This document shows, one piece after another, positions 12,050-20,558 of a stretch of DNA of 64,000 bases. This stretch comes from Buttiauxella selenatireducens (GTDB lineage Bacteria > Pseudomonadota > Gammaproteobacteria > Enterobacterales > Enterobacteriaceae). The position numbers and the translations under genes are program-made. The notes under the pieces are model-generated. The model did not search any database. It had not been told where the DNA came from and worked only from the letters and a program-made list of their open reading frames with translations. Where the stretch lies: positions 806,001 through 870,000 of the forward strand of contig NZ_CP133838.1 in the NCBI RefSeq assembly GCF_031432975.1, written 5' to 3'. Each line of letters opens with the position of its first letter. The first letter of the stretch is position 1.

Positions 12050-13148
12050 ATGTTTGAAATTAACCCGGTAAAAAACCGTATCCAGGACCTCACTGAGCGC
12101 AGTGACGTTCTTAGGGGGTATCTTTGACTACGATGCCAAGAAAGAGCGCCTGGAAGAAGTAAACGCAGAGCTGGAACAGCCTGATGTGTGGAACGAACCT
12201 GAACGCGCGCAAGCGTTGGGTAAAGAGCGTTCTGCACTGGAAGCGATTGTCGAAACACTCGATCAAATGACTCAAGGCCTGGAAGATGTTTCCGGTCTGC
12301 TGGAATTAGCCATCGAAGCCGACGACGAAGAAACCTTCAACGAAGCCGTTGTTGAGTTAGATCTGCTGGAAGCCAAACTGGCGCAGCTAGAATTTCGTCG
12401 TATGTTCTCCGGCGAGTACGACAGCGCTGATTGCTATATCGATATTCAGGCAGGTTCTGGCGGCACCGAAGCGCAAGACTGGGCCAGCATGCTCATGCGA
12501 ATGTATCTGCGTTGGGCGGAATCGCGTGGCTTCAAAACTGAAATCATTGAAGAATCTGAAGGCGAAGTGGCGGGCATTAAGTCCGTAACTATCAAAATTC
12601 AGGGTGAATATGCCTTTGGCTGGTTGCGTACTGAAACTGGCGTCCATCGCCTGGTACGTAAGAGCCCGTTCGATTCCGGTGGCCGTCGCCACACCTCCTT
12701 TAGTTCGGCCTTTGTTTACCCAGAAGTGGATGACGATATTGATATCGAAATCAACCCGGCCGATCTGCGTATCGACGTTTACCGTGCATCTGGTGCCGGT
12801 GGTCAGCACGTTAACCGTACAGAATCTGCGGTACGTATTACCCACCTTCCGACCAACACCGTGACTCAGTGCCAGAACGACCGTTCGCAGCATAAGAACA
12901 AAGATCAGGCGATGAAGCAGATGAAGGCGAAGTTATACGAGCTGGAAATGCAGAAGAAGAATGCTGAGAAGCAGTCGCTGGAAGATAACAAATCGGATAT
13001 CGGCTGGGGCAGCCAGATTCGTTCTTACGTACTGGACGACTCCCGTATCAAAGACTTGCGTACCGGTGTAGAAACCCGTAACACGCAGGCGGTACTGGAT
13101 GGCGATCTGGACAAATTTATCGAAGCAAGTTTGAAAGCAGGGTTATGA
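12050..13148 (+). CDS. prfB: Peptide chain release factor 2 (programmed +1 frameshift)
   Basis: RF2 of 365 residues is made by a frameshift. The ATG at 12050 opens a 25-codon frame that ends at the in-frame TGA at 12125-12127; shifting +1 on CTT joins it to the long frame read to 13148. RF2 recognises UGA and UAA and triggers peptide release. The GGQ catalytic loop ([16 protein letters not shown]) and the stop-codon-reading SPF motif ([13 protein letters not shown]) are present. A continuous plus-strand frame starts only at 12102, which is not a real start. lysS follows after 9 nt, giving the prfB-lysS operon. Confidence 0.97.
12113..12128 (+). promoter_or_regulatory. prfB programmed +1 frameshift site
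   Basis: AGGGGGTATCTTTGAC is the classical enterobacterial autoregulatory site. The internal Shine-Dalgarno AGGGGG (12113-12118) sits three bases before the slippery CTT (12122-12124), and the UGA-C context (12125-12128) is poorly terminated when RF2 is scarce. Low RF2 then favours the frameshift that makes more RF2. Confidence 0.95.
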
Positions 13149-13157
13149 GGAACCAAC

Positions 13158-14672
13158 ATGTCTGAACAACAAGTACAAGGTACCGAAGCGGTCGATCTAA
13201 ATAATGAACTGAAAGCCCGTCGCGAGAAGCTGGCTAGCCTGCGTGAGCAGGGTATCGCTTTCCCAAATGATTTCCGTCGCGATCATACCTCTGACCAATT
13301 ACATGCAGACTTCGGTGCGAAAGAGAACGAAGAGCTGGAAGAGTTGGGCATCGAAGTTGCTGTTGCTGGCCGTATGATGACTCGTCGCATTATGGGTAAA
13401 GCGTCATTCGTTACCTTGCAAGACGTTGGTGGCCGTATCCAGCTTTACGTTGCGCGTGATGATCTGCCAGAAGGCATCTACAACGATCAATTCAAAAAAT
13501 GGGACCTTGGCGATATCCTCGGTGCTCGTGGCAAGCTGTTCAAAACTAAAACCGGTGAGCTTTCTATTCACTGTACTGAACTGCGCCTGCTGACTAAAGC
13601 GCTGCGCCCACTGCCGGACAAATTCCACGGTCTGCAGGATCAAGAATCTCGTTACCGTCAGCGTTATTTGGATCTGATTTCCAACGACGAATCCCGCAAC
13701 ACCTTTAAAGTGCGTTCCCAGATCATGTCTGGCATTCGTAACTTCATGGTTGGCCGTGGATTTATGGAAGTTGAAACGCCAATGATGCAAGTTATTCCTG
13801 GCGGTGCGTCTGCTCGTCCGTTCATCACTCACCACAATGCGCTGGACATCGATATGTACCTGCGTATTGCGCCGGAACTGTATCTGAAACGTCTGGTTGT
13901 GGGTGGCTTCGATCGCGTATTCGAAATCAACCGTAACTTCCGTAACGAAGGTATTTCCCCACGTCATAATCCAGAGTTCACCATGATGGAACTCTATATG
14001 GCGTACGCGGATTACAAAGATCTGATCGAGCTGACTGAATCTCTGTTCCGTACTCTGGCACATGAAGTGTTGGGGACTGCGCAGGTTAAGTATGGGGAAG
14101 AGGTCTTTGACTTCGACCAGCCTTTCGCAAAACTGACTATGCGTGAAGCTATCAAAAAATACCGTCCTGAAACCGATATTGCGGATCTGGACGATATGGC
14201 TAAAGCACTGGAAATCGCCGCGTCTATCGGCATCAAAGTTGAGAAGAGCTGGGGCCTGGGCCGCGTAGTAACAGAGATCTTTGAAGAAGTGGCAGAAAGC
14301 CATCTGATTCAGCCGACCTTCATCACTGAATACCCGGCAGAAGTCTCTCCACTGGCGCGTCGTAACGACGAAAACCCTGAAATCACTGACCGCTTCGAGT
14401 TCTTCATCGGTGGCCGTGAAATCGGTAACGGCTTCTCTGAGTTGAACGATGCAGAAGATCAGGCTCAGCGTTTTGCTGACCAGGTTTCTGCTAAAGATGC
14501 TGGCGACGATGAAGCGATGTTCTTCGATGAAGACTACGTGACCGCGCTTGAGCATGGCTTGCCGCCAACAGCAGGTCTGGGCATTGGTATCGACCGTATG
14601 GTTATGCTGTTCACCAACAGCCACACCATCCGTGACGTCATCCTGTTCCCAGCGTTGCGCCCGGTTAAGTAA
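13158..14672 (+). CDS. lysS: Lysyl-tRNA synthetase LysS (class II)
   Basis: 504 residues from the ATG at 13158, with AGGAA six bases upstream. It charges tRNA-Lys. An N-terminal OB-fold anticodon-binding domain (about 65-150) precedes the class II catalytic core with motif 2 ([14 protein letters not shown]) and motif 3 ([11 protein letters not shown]). It is co-transcribed with prfB and ends in a hairpin terminator. In E. coli lysS is followed by idi and a purine-catabolism region; here ygeR follows directly. Confidence 0.97.
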   Translation: MSEQQVQGTEAVDLNNELKARREKLASLREQGIAFPNDFRRDHTSDQLHADFGAKENEELEELGIEVAVAGRMMTRRIMGKASFVTLQDVGGRIQLYVARDDLPEGIYNDQFKKWDLGDILGARGKLFKTKTGELSIHCTELRLLTKALRPLPDKFHGLQDQESRYRQRYLDLISNDESRNTFKVRSQIMSGIRNFMVGRGFMEVETPMMQVIPGGASARPFITHHNALDIDMYLRIAPELYLKRLVVGGFDRVFEINRNFRNEGISPRHNPEFTMMELYMAYADYKDLIELTESLFRTLAHEVLGTAQVKYGEEVFDFDQPFAKLTMREAIKKYRPETDIADLDDMAKALEIAASIGIKVEKSWGLGRVVTEIFEEVAESHLIQPTFITEYPAEVSPLARRNDENPEITDRFEFFIGGREIGNGFSELNDAEDQAQRFADQVSAKDAGDDEAMFFDEDYVTALEHGLPPTAGLGIGIDRMVMLFTNSHTIRDVILFPALRPVK

Positions 14673-14681
14673 GTTGTTGTG

Positions 14682-14712
14682 ATTCCTCCCTTCGGGGAGG
14701 AATATTTTCCTT
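14682..14712 (+). terminator. Intrinsic terminator of prfB-lysS
   Basis: A 9-bp stem (14682-14690 with 14695-14703) is closed by a TTCG tetraloop. A T-rich but interrupted tract follows. Confidence 0.8.
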
Positions 14713-14738
14713 TCAGTTAAAGAATTCAGAGGATTAGT

Positions 14739-15506
14739 TTGCGCAAGGAAAGCACAGTCAGAAAGTGGGCACCGAATGCCATCGTCCTGCTAATCAGCCT
14801 GTTTCTCGTCGCTTGCTCATCAAATAAAGCGAGCACCACAAAAGCATCCGCAGGAAACTACAGCGGTCCTGTTTACACCGTAAAACGTGGTGACACACTC
14901 TATCGAATTTCGCGTATGACTGGCTCAAGTGTCAGTGAACTGGCGCGCCTGAACGGCATCTCATCCCCTTATACGCTGGAAGTTGGGCAAAAACTTCGGA
15001 TCAAAAGTAGCTCTGGCTCATCAAACTCTTCGAAAAAAACAGCCGTTGCGAAAACCTCTAAGCCACGCTCCACTTCGACCAGCAGCATTGCAAAAGTTGC
15101 CCCCCCTCCTGTTGGCTCAAAATGCTGGCGTTGGCCGACGACAGGCAAGGTGGTTGTACCGTTCTCTGATAGCGATGGCGGCAACAAAGGCATCGATATT
15201 ACCGGTAAACGTGGACAACCGATTTACGCATCGGCCGCTGGAACCGTGGTATACGTTGGCAATCAGCTTCGTGGTTATGGCAACTTAGTGATGATCAAAC
15301 ACAGCGAAGACTACATCACTGCCTACGCTCACAATGAAACGACGTTGGTCAACACCAGCCAAAAAGTCACCGCAGGGCAGAAAATTGCCACCATGGGCAG
15401 CAGCGGTTCCGACTCTGTGAATTTGCACTTCCAGATTCGCTATCGTGCGACCGCGATTGATCCGCAGCGTTATCTCCCACCGCAAGGCAGTAAGCCATCC
15501 TGTTAA
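14739..15506 (+). CDS. ygeR: Amidase activator lipoprotein YgeR/ActS (LysM + degenerate LytM)
   Basis: 255 residues from a TTG start at 14739 with a good AGAGGA site. A lipoprotein signal has the lipobox LVAC (Cys26). A LysM peptidoglycan-binding module (about 46-89) and a Ser/Thr/Lys-rich linker precede an M23/LytM domain. The LytM site is degenerate: the first metal His is missing (GNKGID) and the HxH motif reads NLH. This fits E. coli ActS (YgeR), which activates periplasmic amidases, chiefly AmiC, instead of cutting peptidoglycan. In E. coli ygeR lies next to glyU, as here. Confidence 0.92.
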   Translation: MRKESTVRKWAPNAIVLLISLFLVACSSNKASTTKASAGNYSGPVYTVKRGDTLYRISRMTGSSVSELARLNGISSPYTLEVGQKLRIKSSSGSSNSSKKTAVAKTSKPRSTSTSSIAKVAPPPVGSKCWRWPTTGKVVVPFSDSDGGNKGIDITGKRGQPIYASAAGTVVYVGNQLRGYGNLVMIKHSEDYITAYAHNETTLVNTSQKVTAGQKIATMGSSGSDSVNLHFQIRYRATAIDPQRYLPPQGSKPSC

Positions 15507-15508
15507 TT

Positions 15509-15539
15509 AATAAAAGCCAGAATGTATCTGGCTTTTATT
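15509..15539 (+). terminator. Intrinsic terminator of ygeR
   Basis: A 13-bp perfect stem (15509-15521 with 15527-15539) has a 5-nt loop. The descending arm ends in TTTTATT. Confidence 0.8.
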
Positions 15540-15552
15540 AAGCGCAATTATT

Positions 15553-15568
15553 TGTGATCTATATCACG
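15553..15568. promoter_or_regulatory. Candidate CRP-binding site
   Basis: TGTGATCTATATCACG has perfect TGTGA and TCAC half-sites with 6-bp spacing, embedded in AT-rich sequence. The nearest plus-strand candidate is a 32-codon frame starting at 15776. No minus-strand gene starts nearby. The target is uncertain. Confidence 0.5.
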
Positions 15569-15775
15569 CAGCATGAGTTGTCTCTTCGAATAATAGCGGT
15601 GAAGGGTCACAAATAGCTTATTAGAGAGGGATGAATACGATATTTTTCAGATGTTTTCATCAGACCTCTCTCGCTTTGTCAAAATTAAACTAATTAGCGC
15701 TATTAATCATATTCAAATCACTTAAAGATAAAGAGGATGATTTTATTGCCACTTATCGCTATGAGGTTGATTTAT

Positions 15776-15874
15776 ATGAAAAGCTACTCATTAGTTCTTG
15801 GTATTATTTCGTGTTTGTTCTTCCTGACGGCTGTGGCGTATCTCCTGTTAAAGATTTCCGCCATTCCCGTATAA
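15776..15874 (+). CDS. Candidate 32-aa hydrophobic membrane peptide
   Basis: The ATG at 15776 is preceded at 9 nt by GAGG and opens a 32-codon frame (MKSYSLVLGIISCLFFLTAV..., ending ISAIPV). It is almost entirely one hydrophobic helix after a short Lys-containing N-terminus, like known small membrane proteins of enterobacteria. It could also begin in frame at 15737. A CRP-like palindrome lies about 210 bp upstream. I do not recognise it; chance is possible at this length. Confidence 0.35.
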   Translation: MKSYSLVLGIISCLFFLTAVAYLLLKISAIPV

Positions 15875-15996
15875 CTCCGGAAAGAGCATTCAGTAATGAA
15901 CGAAAAGTAGGCGAGGTACTTGCTGAATGCTACTGCGCCAGATGCCTCAAGCAAAAACAATCGCTTAATAATCCATCACATAAATTCAAAATGGGC

Positions 15997-16024
15997 TTGC
16001 TAGCTCAGGCTAAACGTCTATAAT
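15997..16024 (+). promoter_or_regulatory. glyU promoter
   Basis: A -35 TTGCTA (15997-16002) and a perfect -10 TATAAT (16019-16024) are separated by 16 bp. The following GCCTACGC is a GC-rich discriminator typical of stringently controlled stable RNA genes. The mature tRNA begins at 16041. Confidence 0.8.
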
Positions 16025-16040
16025 GCCTACGCACTTCAAA

Positions 16041-16114
16041 GCGGGTGTAGTTCAATGGTAGAACGGCAGCTTCCCAAGCTGCATACGAGGGTTCGATTCC
16101 CTTCACCCGCTCCA
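16041..16114 (+). tRNA. glyU: tRNA-Gly (anticodon CCC)
   Basis: 74 nt including the encoded CCA. The acceptor stem GCGGGTG pairs with CACCCGC. The anticodon stem GCAGC/GCTGC encloses the loop TTCCCAA with anticodon CCC (16073-16075), and the T-arm contains GGTTCGATTCC. It matches E. coli glyU, which also lies next to ygeR and marks the ETT2 island site there. The sequence after it has no E. coli K-12 synteny that I recognise. Confidence 0.97.
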
Positions 16115-16222
16115 GTAAGCCTCTCCCGGCATCTCCCCAGACTTTATTCACAAAGCTAATCATCACGTATCGTGTCAGGCAAAACCATTGCCCATTTTCA
16201 ATCAGCTCAGATAGTTAACAAC

Positions 16223-16253
16223 AAAAAAAGCCCCTGCAAGATTTCACAGAGGC
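16223..16253 (-). terminator. Intrinsic terminator of the small-protein operon
   Basis: A 7-bp stem (16230-16236 with 16247-16253, one G-U pair) has a 10-nt loop. On the minus strand it is followed by seven T residues (16223-16229). It lies 30 bp beyond the lipoprotein gene stop. Confidence 0.8.
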
Positions 16254-16282
16254 CAGATATCATTAGTAAACAGATTTATCTG

Positions 16283-16570
16283 TTAGCGATAGAAGCAGGT
16301 CGAACCGTTATCTGCCTGGCTACCCCCGACCGCTTCACAGTCCGGCAGTGTTACACCATCGCGAGTAATCATACGCACGCCGTCGGAGCTTTCATAATCG
16401 GCCGCTTGTCGATTGCCATCATTATCATACTGCTTATGACCATGCTTATGATGGTGGCCAGAATTTCCGCTATTGTCATAATCGTTATTACGGCTATCGG
16501 GTGGTGGGATAATACAGCCAGATAAAGAAGCGACAACAGCAGCAGCCATAAACCATTTAATGATTTTCAT
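16283..16570 (-). CDS. Small His/Asp/Asn-rich lipoprotein, unknown function
   Basis: 95 residues. The signal peptide ends in the lipobox LSGC (Cys19), so a lipid-anchored mature protein is predicted. The mature N-terminal half is polar and rich in Asn, Asp and His (SGHHHKHGHKQYDNDGN), suggesting a flexible, possibly metal-binding segment. Two cysteines near the C-terminus (LPDCEAV and STCFYR) could form a disulfide. It is the last gene of a minus-strand run of four small exported or membrane proteins and is followed by a terminator. I do not recognise a family with a known function. Confidence 0.8.
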   Translation of the reverse strand: MKIIKWFMAAAVVASLSGCIIPPPDSRNNDYDNSGNSGHHHKHGHKQYDNDGNRQAADYESSDGVRMITRDGVTLPDCEAVGGSQADNGSTCFYR

Positions 16571-16650
16571 ATTTTACCCTGTACAAAAAATAATATTATT
16601 AGATTTGAAAATACGTAATAAAAAATTTGAATTAATTCTTAATATCTAAA

Positions 16651-17040
16651 TTACTCACCATCATTCGGCTGTATTGCTACTTTTGTGATTATATTCTCTT
16701 CACGAGTGACACGTAATGATGCGCCAGCACCAGGTTTAATAAATAATGATGGGTCCTCGCTCTGTTTCCAGCCGTCGGCAAGCAATCTGCTGTATGCGAT
16801 ATCAAGAGGCATTCCTTCAACCCGATTGATCAATGCTTGTAGCTGTTGTTGCTCAGTCGGTTTATGGGCGGCATTTTGAGCGCGGGTTTTGTGGATATCG
16901 CACGTCACTCCGGCATTTAATTCAGTGCAACCACTTCGTTCAAGCTGAGCGCGATATTTGTGGTTAATTGCCCAGGCGCTGTTGCTGGTCGCACTGGCAA
17001 CTAATAGCAAAATAAATGCAGAGCTTATTTTAGTCTTCAT
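16651..17040 (-). CDS. Small secreted protein, unknown function (paralog of next gene upstream)
   Basis: 129 residues with a signal peptide (cleavage probably after SAWA, residue 24). The mature N-terminus KYRAQLERSGCTELNAGVTC matches that of the neighbouring 141-residue protein (AYRAQLENSGCTQVSEANGTC), so the two are paralogs sharing a two-Cys N-terminal motif. The C-terminal part resembles a compact domain (DIAYSRLLADGWKQSE, then a beta-rich end). 26 nt separate it from the upstream gene, which supports one operon. Function unknown; probably periplasmic. Confidence 0.8.
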   Translation of the reverse strand: MKTKISSAFILLLVASATSNSAWAINHKYRAQLERSGCTELNAGVTCDIHKTRAQNAAHKPTEQQQLQALINRVEGMPLDIAYSRLLADGWKQSEDPSLFIKPGAGASLRVTREENIITKVAIQPNDGE

Positions 17041-17066
17041 TGTGATTTCCTTAATACAGAATGCTT

Positions 17067-17492
17067 TTAATGAACGCTCACACCCATGACCTGGCCGCTG
17101 TTCTGGTTAATATCAAAATCAGCAATAAACCCTGCTTTTCTCCAGCGGGTACGCTCATCATTCAAGGATTCCCACCCTTGATCTTCCATGTAATCAACAG
17201 CCTGGCCCTGGTATTTACCGGCAATATGGCGGTCGATACCTCGTGCTACATCATCTGCGGCGTCCGAGTCTGCACGATGATGATGGTGATGATGGCGCGT
17301 TTCTGATGAGTCGTCCGAAGTGTCGTATTGGTTAGTATCCTCAGAGTTACACGTTCCGTTTGCTTCACTAACTTGTGTACAGCCAGAGTTTTCCAGTTGT
17401 GCGCGGTAAGCGTCACTGATGGCAAAGGCATTGTGAAAATACAAACCACTCATGCATAACGTTAGCACCAGAGTGATATTTTTTCTTTTCAT
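17067..17492 (-). CDS. Small secreted protein with natural His6 tract, unknown function
   Basis: 141 residues from the ATG at 17492; an in-frame extension upstream would disrupt the signal peptide. Cleavage is probable after HNAFA. The mature protein begins with the shared motif YRAQLENSGCT, continues through an acidic Ser/Asp-rich segment, and then carries an uninterrupted run of six histidines (ETRHHHHHHRADSD). The C-terminal half (YMEDQGWESLNDERTRWRKA) parallels the paralog downstream. A metal-binding role is possible but unproven. Confidence 0.8.
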   Translation of the reverse strand: MKRKNITLVLTLCMSGLYFHNAFAISDAYRAQLENSGCTQVSEANGTCNSEDTNQYDTSDDSSETRHHHHHHRADSDAADDVARGIDRHIAGKYQGQAVDYMEDQGWESLNDERTRWRKAGFIADFDINQNSGQVMGVSVH

Positions 17493-17541
17493 TATTAAAT
17501 GTCCTGGAATTTGTCGTTCAAATAGAGAAATTAAATTATTT

Positions 17542-17823
17542 TTATTGCACTTCACTCATTGCAGCATCGCTCTTAGGTTTTCCCCTTGTTAACCAGGAGA
17601 ATAAAAACAGCAGCGCGCCAATAAGCAGCAGTGGTATACATACGATGGCTCCACCGGCGACAAGCCCGACATCGGTCGCCAATTCATTACCTGGTGCTGG
17701 ATGTATTTCTCTGACGGCCTGAAATACACGAAAAACTTCTACAATAAAGAACAAACAATAAGCTCTGAAAATCCAGAGGGCGACAACGCCGAGAGCTTTA
17801 CGCGGTGGCTTAACTTTTTTCAT
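17542..17823 (-). CDS. Small two-helix membrane protein, unknown function
   Basis: 93 residues with a basic N-terminus and two hydrophobic segments (about 11-34 and 52-78), ending in a polar tail. It is the first gene of the four-gene minus-strand run; the His6 protein gene follows after 49 nt. No family is recognised. It may anchor or export-couple the secreted products of the same run, but nothing in the sequence proves this. Confidence 0.75.
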   Translation of the reverse strand: MKKVKPPRKALGVVALWIFRAYCLFFIVEVFRVFQAVREIHPAPGNELATDVGLVAGGAIVCIPLLLIGALLFLFSWLTRGKPKSDAAMSEVQ

Positions 17824-18181
17824 TTAATTACCTTACACTCAGTAGGTATGAAAATGCGCGCAACTTCCGTGTTGTAAATAACCATTCCAGTGGTCTGATG
17901 AGCTCATTCTATTTAAAGGTGATGATTGTTCAAGAAATATATATGAAATTATGTGTTGTTTTAACTTGTTGATTTATAATGAAAATAATTGTTGACTCGG
18001 ATTTGTGTAGAGAAGTTGTTGTAATGTTGTTCTTTTTTGGCGTGTATTGCTTAAGCTTTAGTGTTAATTATTATTTATATGTAATTTAATTGTCATTGCA
18101 GGATGGGGTGCTTTTTGTTTATTATCTAAGATTAATCTAATGTCATAATTTAATGATTATACTTATTGGTTATTTTAATAA
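17824..18181. other. AT-rich intergenic region
   Basis: About 360 bp with very low GC content between the small-protein operon and the EAL gene terminator. It must hold the promoter of the minus-strand small-protein operon. I see no open frame, RNA gene or convincing operator in it. Confidence 0.6.
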
Positions 18182-18207
18182 AAGCATACCTGGTTTTAGG
18201 TATGCTT
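18182..18207 (-). terminator. Intrinsic terminator of the EAL-domain gene
   Basis: A perfect 10-bp stem (18182-18191 with 18198-18207) has a 6-nt loop. On the minus strand it runs into TTTTATTAAAA. Confidence 0.8.
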
Positions 18208-18221
18208 GATAACTCCTGGTA

Positions 18222-20438
18222 TCACGCACAATCTATTGGCACAGGTTTGCCGATTAAATAGCCCTGAACATAATCAATGCCCATGCGATAAAGTGTGTGG
18301 CGAATCTCTTCGGTTTCAACAAACTCAGCGACCACTGTCATACTCTTCATTCTGGCAAGCTCGCAAATTGATTGCACAATTTTGCAGTCTATTTCACTGG
18401 CGTTAATGCTATGAATAAAACTCCCGTCAATTTTGAGAATATCAGCAGGCATTGTTTTTAATCGTGCGTAGCTGGCATATCCGGTACCAAAATCATCAAT
18501 CGCGATTTTACAGCCCAGGTGCTGTAAGGCTTTCAGGGTCTTCTCTGCTTGAATATTGTTTGTTAATTCATCGGTTTCTGTGACTTCCAGCACCAGTTGC
18601 GCAGGTGAGATGCCGTGCTTAATCATCAACTTCTCAATATGGTTTGCCATATCCGTGCGACAAATTGATGCCGGTGCCAGGTTAATAGCGTAACGCTGGT
18701 TTGGCCGCGAATGTCGAGTTTCACCCATATATTCCATTGTCTTATGCAATACCCATAAATCAATGCTTGAGGACATACCAAACTCATTTGCCAGTGGCAG
18801 GAAGGTGTCGGGGAGAATGAGTTCATCGTTACTTCCCCGCATTCTCAACAGGACTTCGTGATAGCGGTCTCCATCCTTGCTTTCAATCGGCTGCACCATT
18901 AAAACAAAACGATCCAACTCCAGCGCTCGCTGCAGTTGGTTCATCATGTCGACTTTTGCTTTTACCTGATTCTGCACCTTTCGACTGCTTGGCTTTCTCA
19001 GGTCTACAGGCAGGTGAGTCGTGAGTGAAATTTCTGCCAGAGTTCGTAACTCACCAATCAATAAATACAGGTGACCAACGGGGTAATTAATGATGCAATA
19101 GCTACAACCGATTTGTGGATACAGTTTTACCCCATCCCGAATAAAACGAAATTCTTTGGCTTTGCTATAGATCTCCGCAATACGAATTTCTGCATGTAAA
19201 GGGCTGGTTCGTACGATTAAATCGTGGCCTGAACTCATATATATGAGCTCGTCCCTATCCAGAACGGGTTCCAGATACAGTGCTAACTGCTGTTTATATT
19301 GTACTTGCATCAGCAAACCATAATTTCGACCTAATAGCTCCAGGTCAGGCATATACAGTTGGCATAACACGGATACTGTGTTTTTCTTTAAGTCTGCTTC
19401 CAGCGCCAGTAAATTTGGCAAGTGCACCAGTGGGTCAATATGCATCAATCGCTGAGTTTTTAAATTGAGTGCGCGTTGACGGGAAATATTGATGGCCATC
19501 AGTATAATCGTTATCGAAAATGCTGAGAAAGAAGAAGTCGCAACGGCAAGATGCAATTTATAATTAGCATCATGTGGAACGAAACTCTGATTATGATCGC
19601 ATAACACAATCAACACGACCCACCACACCAGCGAAATAGCGGCATGACCAAGACGCAATGTGCCCCAAATCATTAACGGCAGTAATAACGTCAGCGTGTA
19701 AATCGAATTCATTAGTGGCAACGAATGGTTGAGCGAGGTAATCATCAGTATCGTGAGTAAAGACAGGGAACCGAACAAACACACGAGTTCTGGCAAGCGC
19801 AAATCATCTGCCACCTGATGTCGAATCTTCTTAAAGTATTTCACTAGGTAGAAAGGGTTTCTAATCGAACGAATAACCAGATAAAGCATCGGCAGCCCAA
19901 CCATATTCCCAACTAACATTCCCTGATAGTTAATTAATGTGCGGATTGTTAAGGGGCTGATGTACATCATGGTCTCATGAATGCCAAACAATCCCAAATA
20001 GAGCTCGGCATGGAAATAATTAAGGAATAGGGTGGCGTTAATAAACACCAGCCAAAAAATGCGTTGCCACGTGAGATTGTATCGCCCAAAACTTGTGCGG
20101 CCTCTCATGCCCGTGAAGTAGTAGTATCCAGCGCAACTAATAGCGACCGACGTAAAATAGTGCAACATCGCCATTAATGCAGGTTCCAAACCACGGTCTG
20201 GGTAAATACGGTAAAATAGGCACAGAAGAATTCCGGGCAATGCCTTAAAACCATAAATCATGGTCAGGATGGTGATCAGAGCCATGTTCAGGTAAAGGAA
20301 AGGGATTTCAAAGCCATCTATCGTGACGTAAGCACTCAAATACTGTGTTATGGGGTAAAGCAGGAACGGCAGAACCAATGGAAGCGCCCACCATCTATCT
20401 TTAACTCTGTTATACGCGGTAGAAAGTTGCATCATCAA
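18222..20438 (-). CDS. Membrane c-di-GMP phosphodiesterase (MASE / degenerate GGDEF / EAL, PdeF-like)
   Basis: 738 residues. The N-terminal half (about 15-325) is a multi-helix membrane sensor of the MASE type. A GGDEF-like domain (about 335-480) has SSGHDLIV where GGDEF should be, so cyclase activity is not expected. A C-terminal EAL domain (about 500-738) has EVLLRM (Glu528), NLAP, DDFGTGY (648-653) and EFVE (Glu705), all consistent with active hydrolysis of c-di-GMP. The architecture matches E. coli PdeF (YfgF). It is clearly paralogous to the 730-residue protein at 51964-54156. It may lower c-di-GMP and so promote adhesin release (inference). Confidence 0.88.
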   Translation of the reverse strand: MMMQLSTAYNRVKDRWWALPLVLPFLLYPITQYLSAYVTIDGFEIPFLYLNMALITILTMIYGFKALPGILLCLFYRIYPDRGLEPALMAMLHYFTSVAISCAGYYYFTGMRGRTSFGRYNLTWQRIFWLVFINATLFLNYFHAELYLGLFGIHETMMYISPLTIRTLINYQGMLVGNMVGLPMLYLVIRSIRNPFYLVKYFKKIRHQVADDLRLPELVCLFGSLSLLTILMITSLNHSLPLMNSIYTLTLLLPLMIWGTLRLGHAAISLVWWVVLIVLCDHNQSFVPHDANYKLHLAVATSSFSAFSITIILMAINISRQRALNLKTQRLMHIDPLVHLPNLLALEADLKKNTVSVLCQLYMPDLELLGRNYGLLMQVQYKQQLALYLEPVLDRDELIYMSSGHDLIVRTSPLHAEIRIAEIYSKAKEFRFIRDGVKLYPQIGCSYCIINYPVGHLYLLIGELRTLAEISLTTHLPVDLRKPSSRKVQNQVKAKVDMMNQLQRALELDRFVLMVQPIESKDGDRYHEVLLRMRGSNDELILPDTFLPLANEFGMSSSIDLWVLHKTMEYMGETRHSRPNQRYAINLAPASICRTDMANHIEKLMIKHGISPAQLVLEVTETDELTNNIQAEKTLKALQHLGCKIAIDDFGTGYASYARLKTMPADILKIDGSFIHSINASEIDCKIVQSICELARMKSMTVVAEFVETEEIRHTLYRMGIDYVQGYLIGKPVPIDCA

Positions 20439-20558
20439 TGTTTGCTTTTATTCACTGCTTCCAGGTTTGGAGTGATTCACAAGCATCCATTGCTTAAGAA
20501 TGAGTATTTTACCGATCGGCTGTTATCGTTTTTTAATGTCTGTGTATTAAATTAACCA

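Noticed and set aside
12102-13148. prfB starting at 12102 as one continuous frame
   Set aside because: The region 12050-12128 shows the canonical RF2 frameshift signal, so the true start is the ATG at 12050.
13404-14624. 406-codon antisense frame inside lysS
   Set aside because: Shadow of a highly expressed conserved gene; no domain signature.
15811-16023. 70-codon frame ending at the glyU -10 box
   Set aside because: It overlaps the tRNA promoter and has no ribosome binding site or family resemblance.
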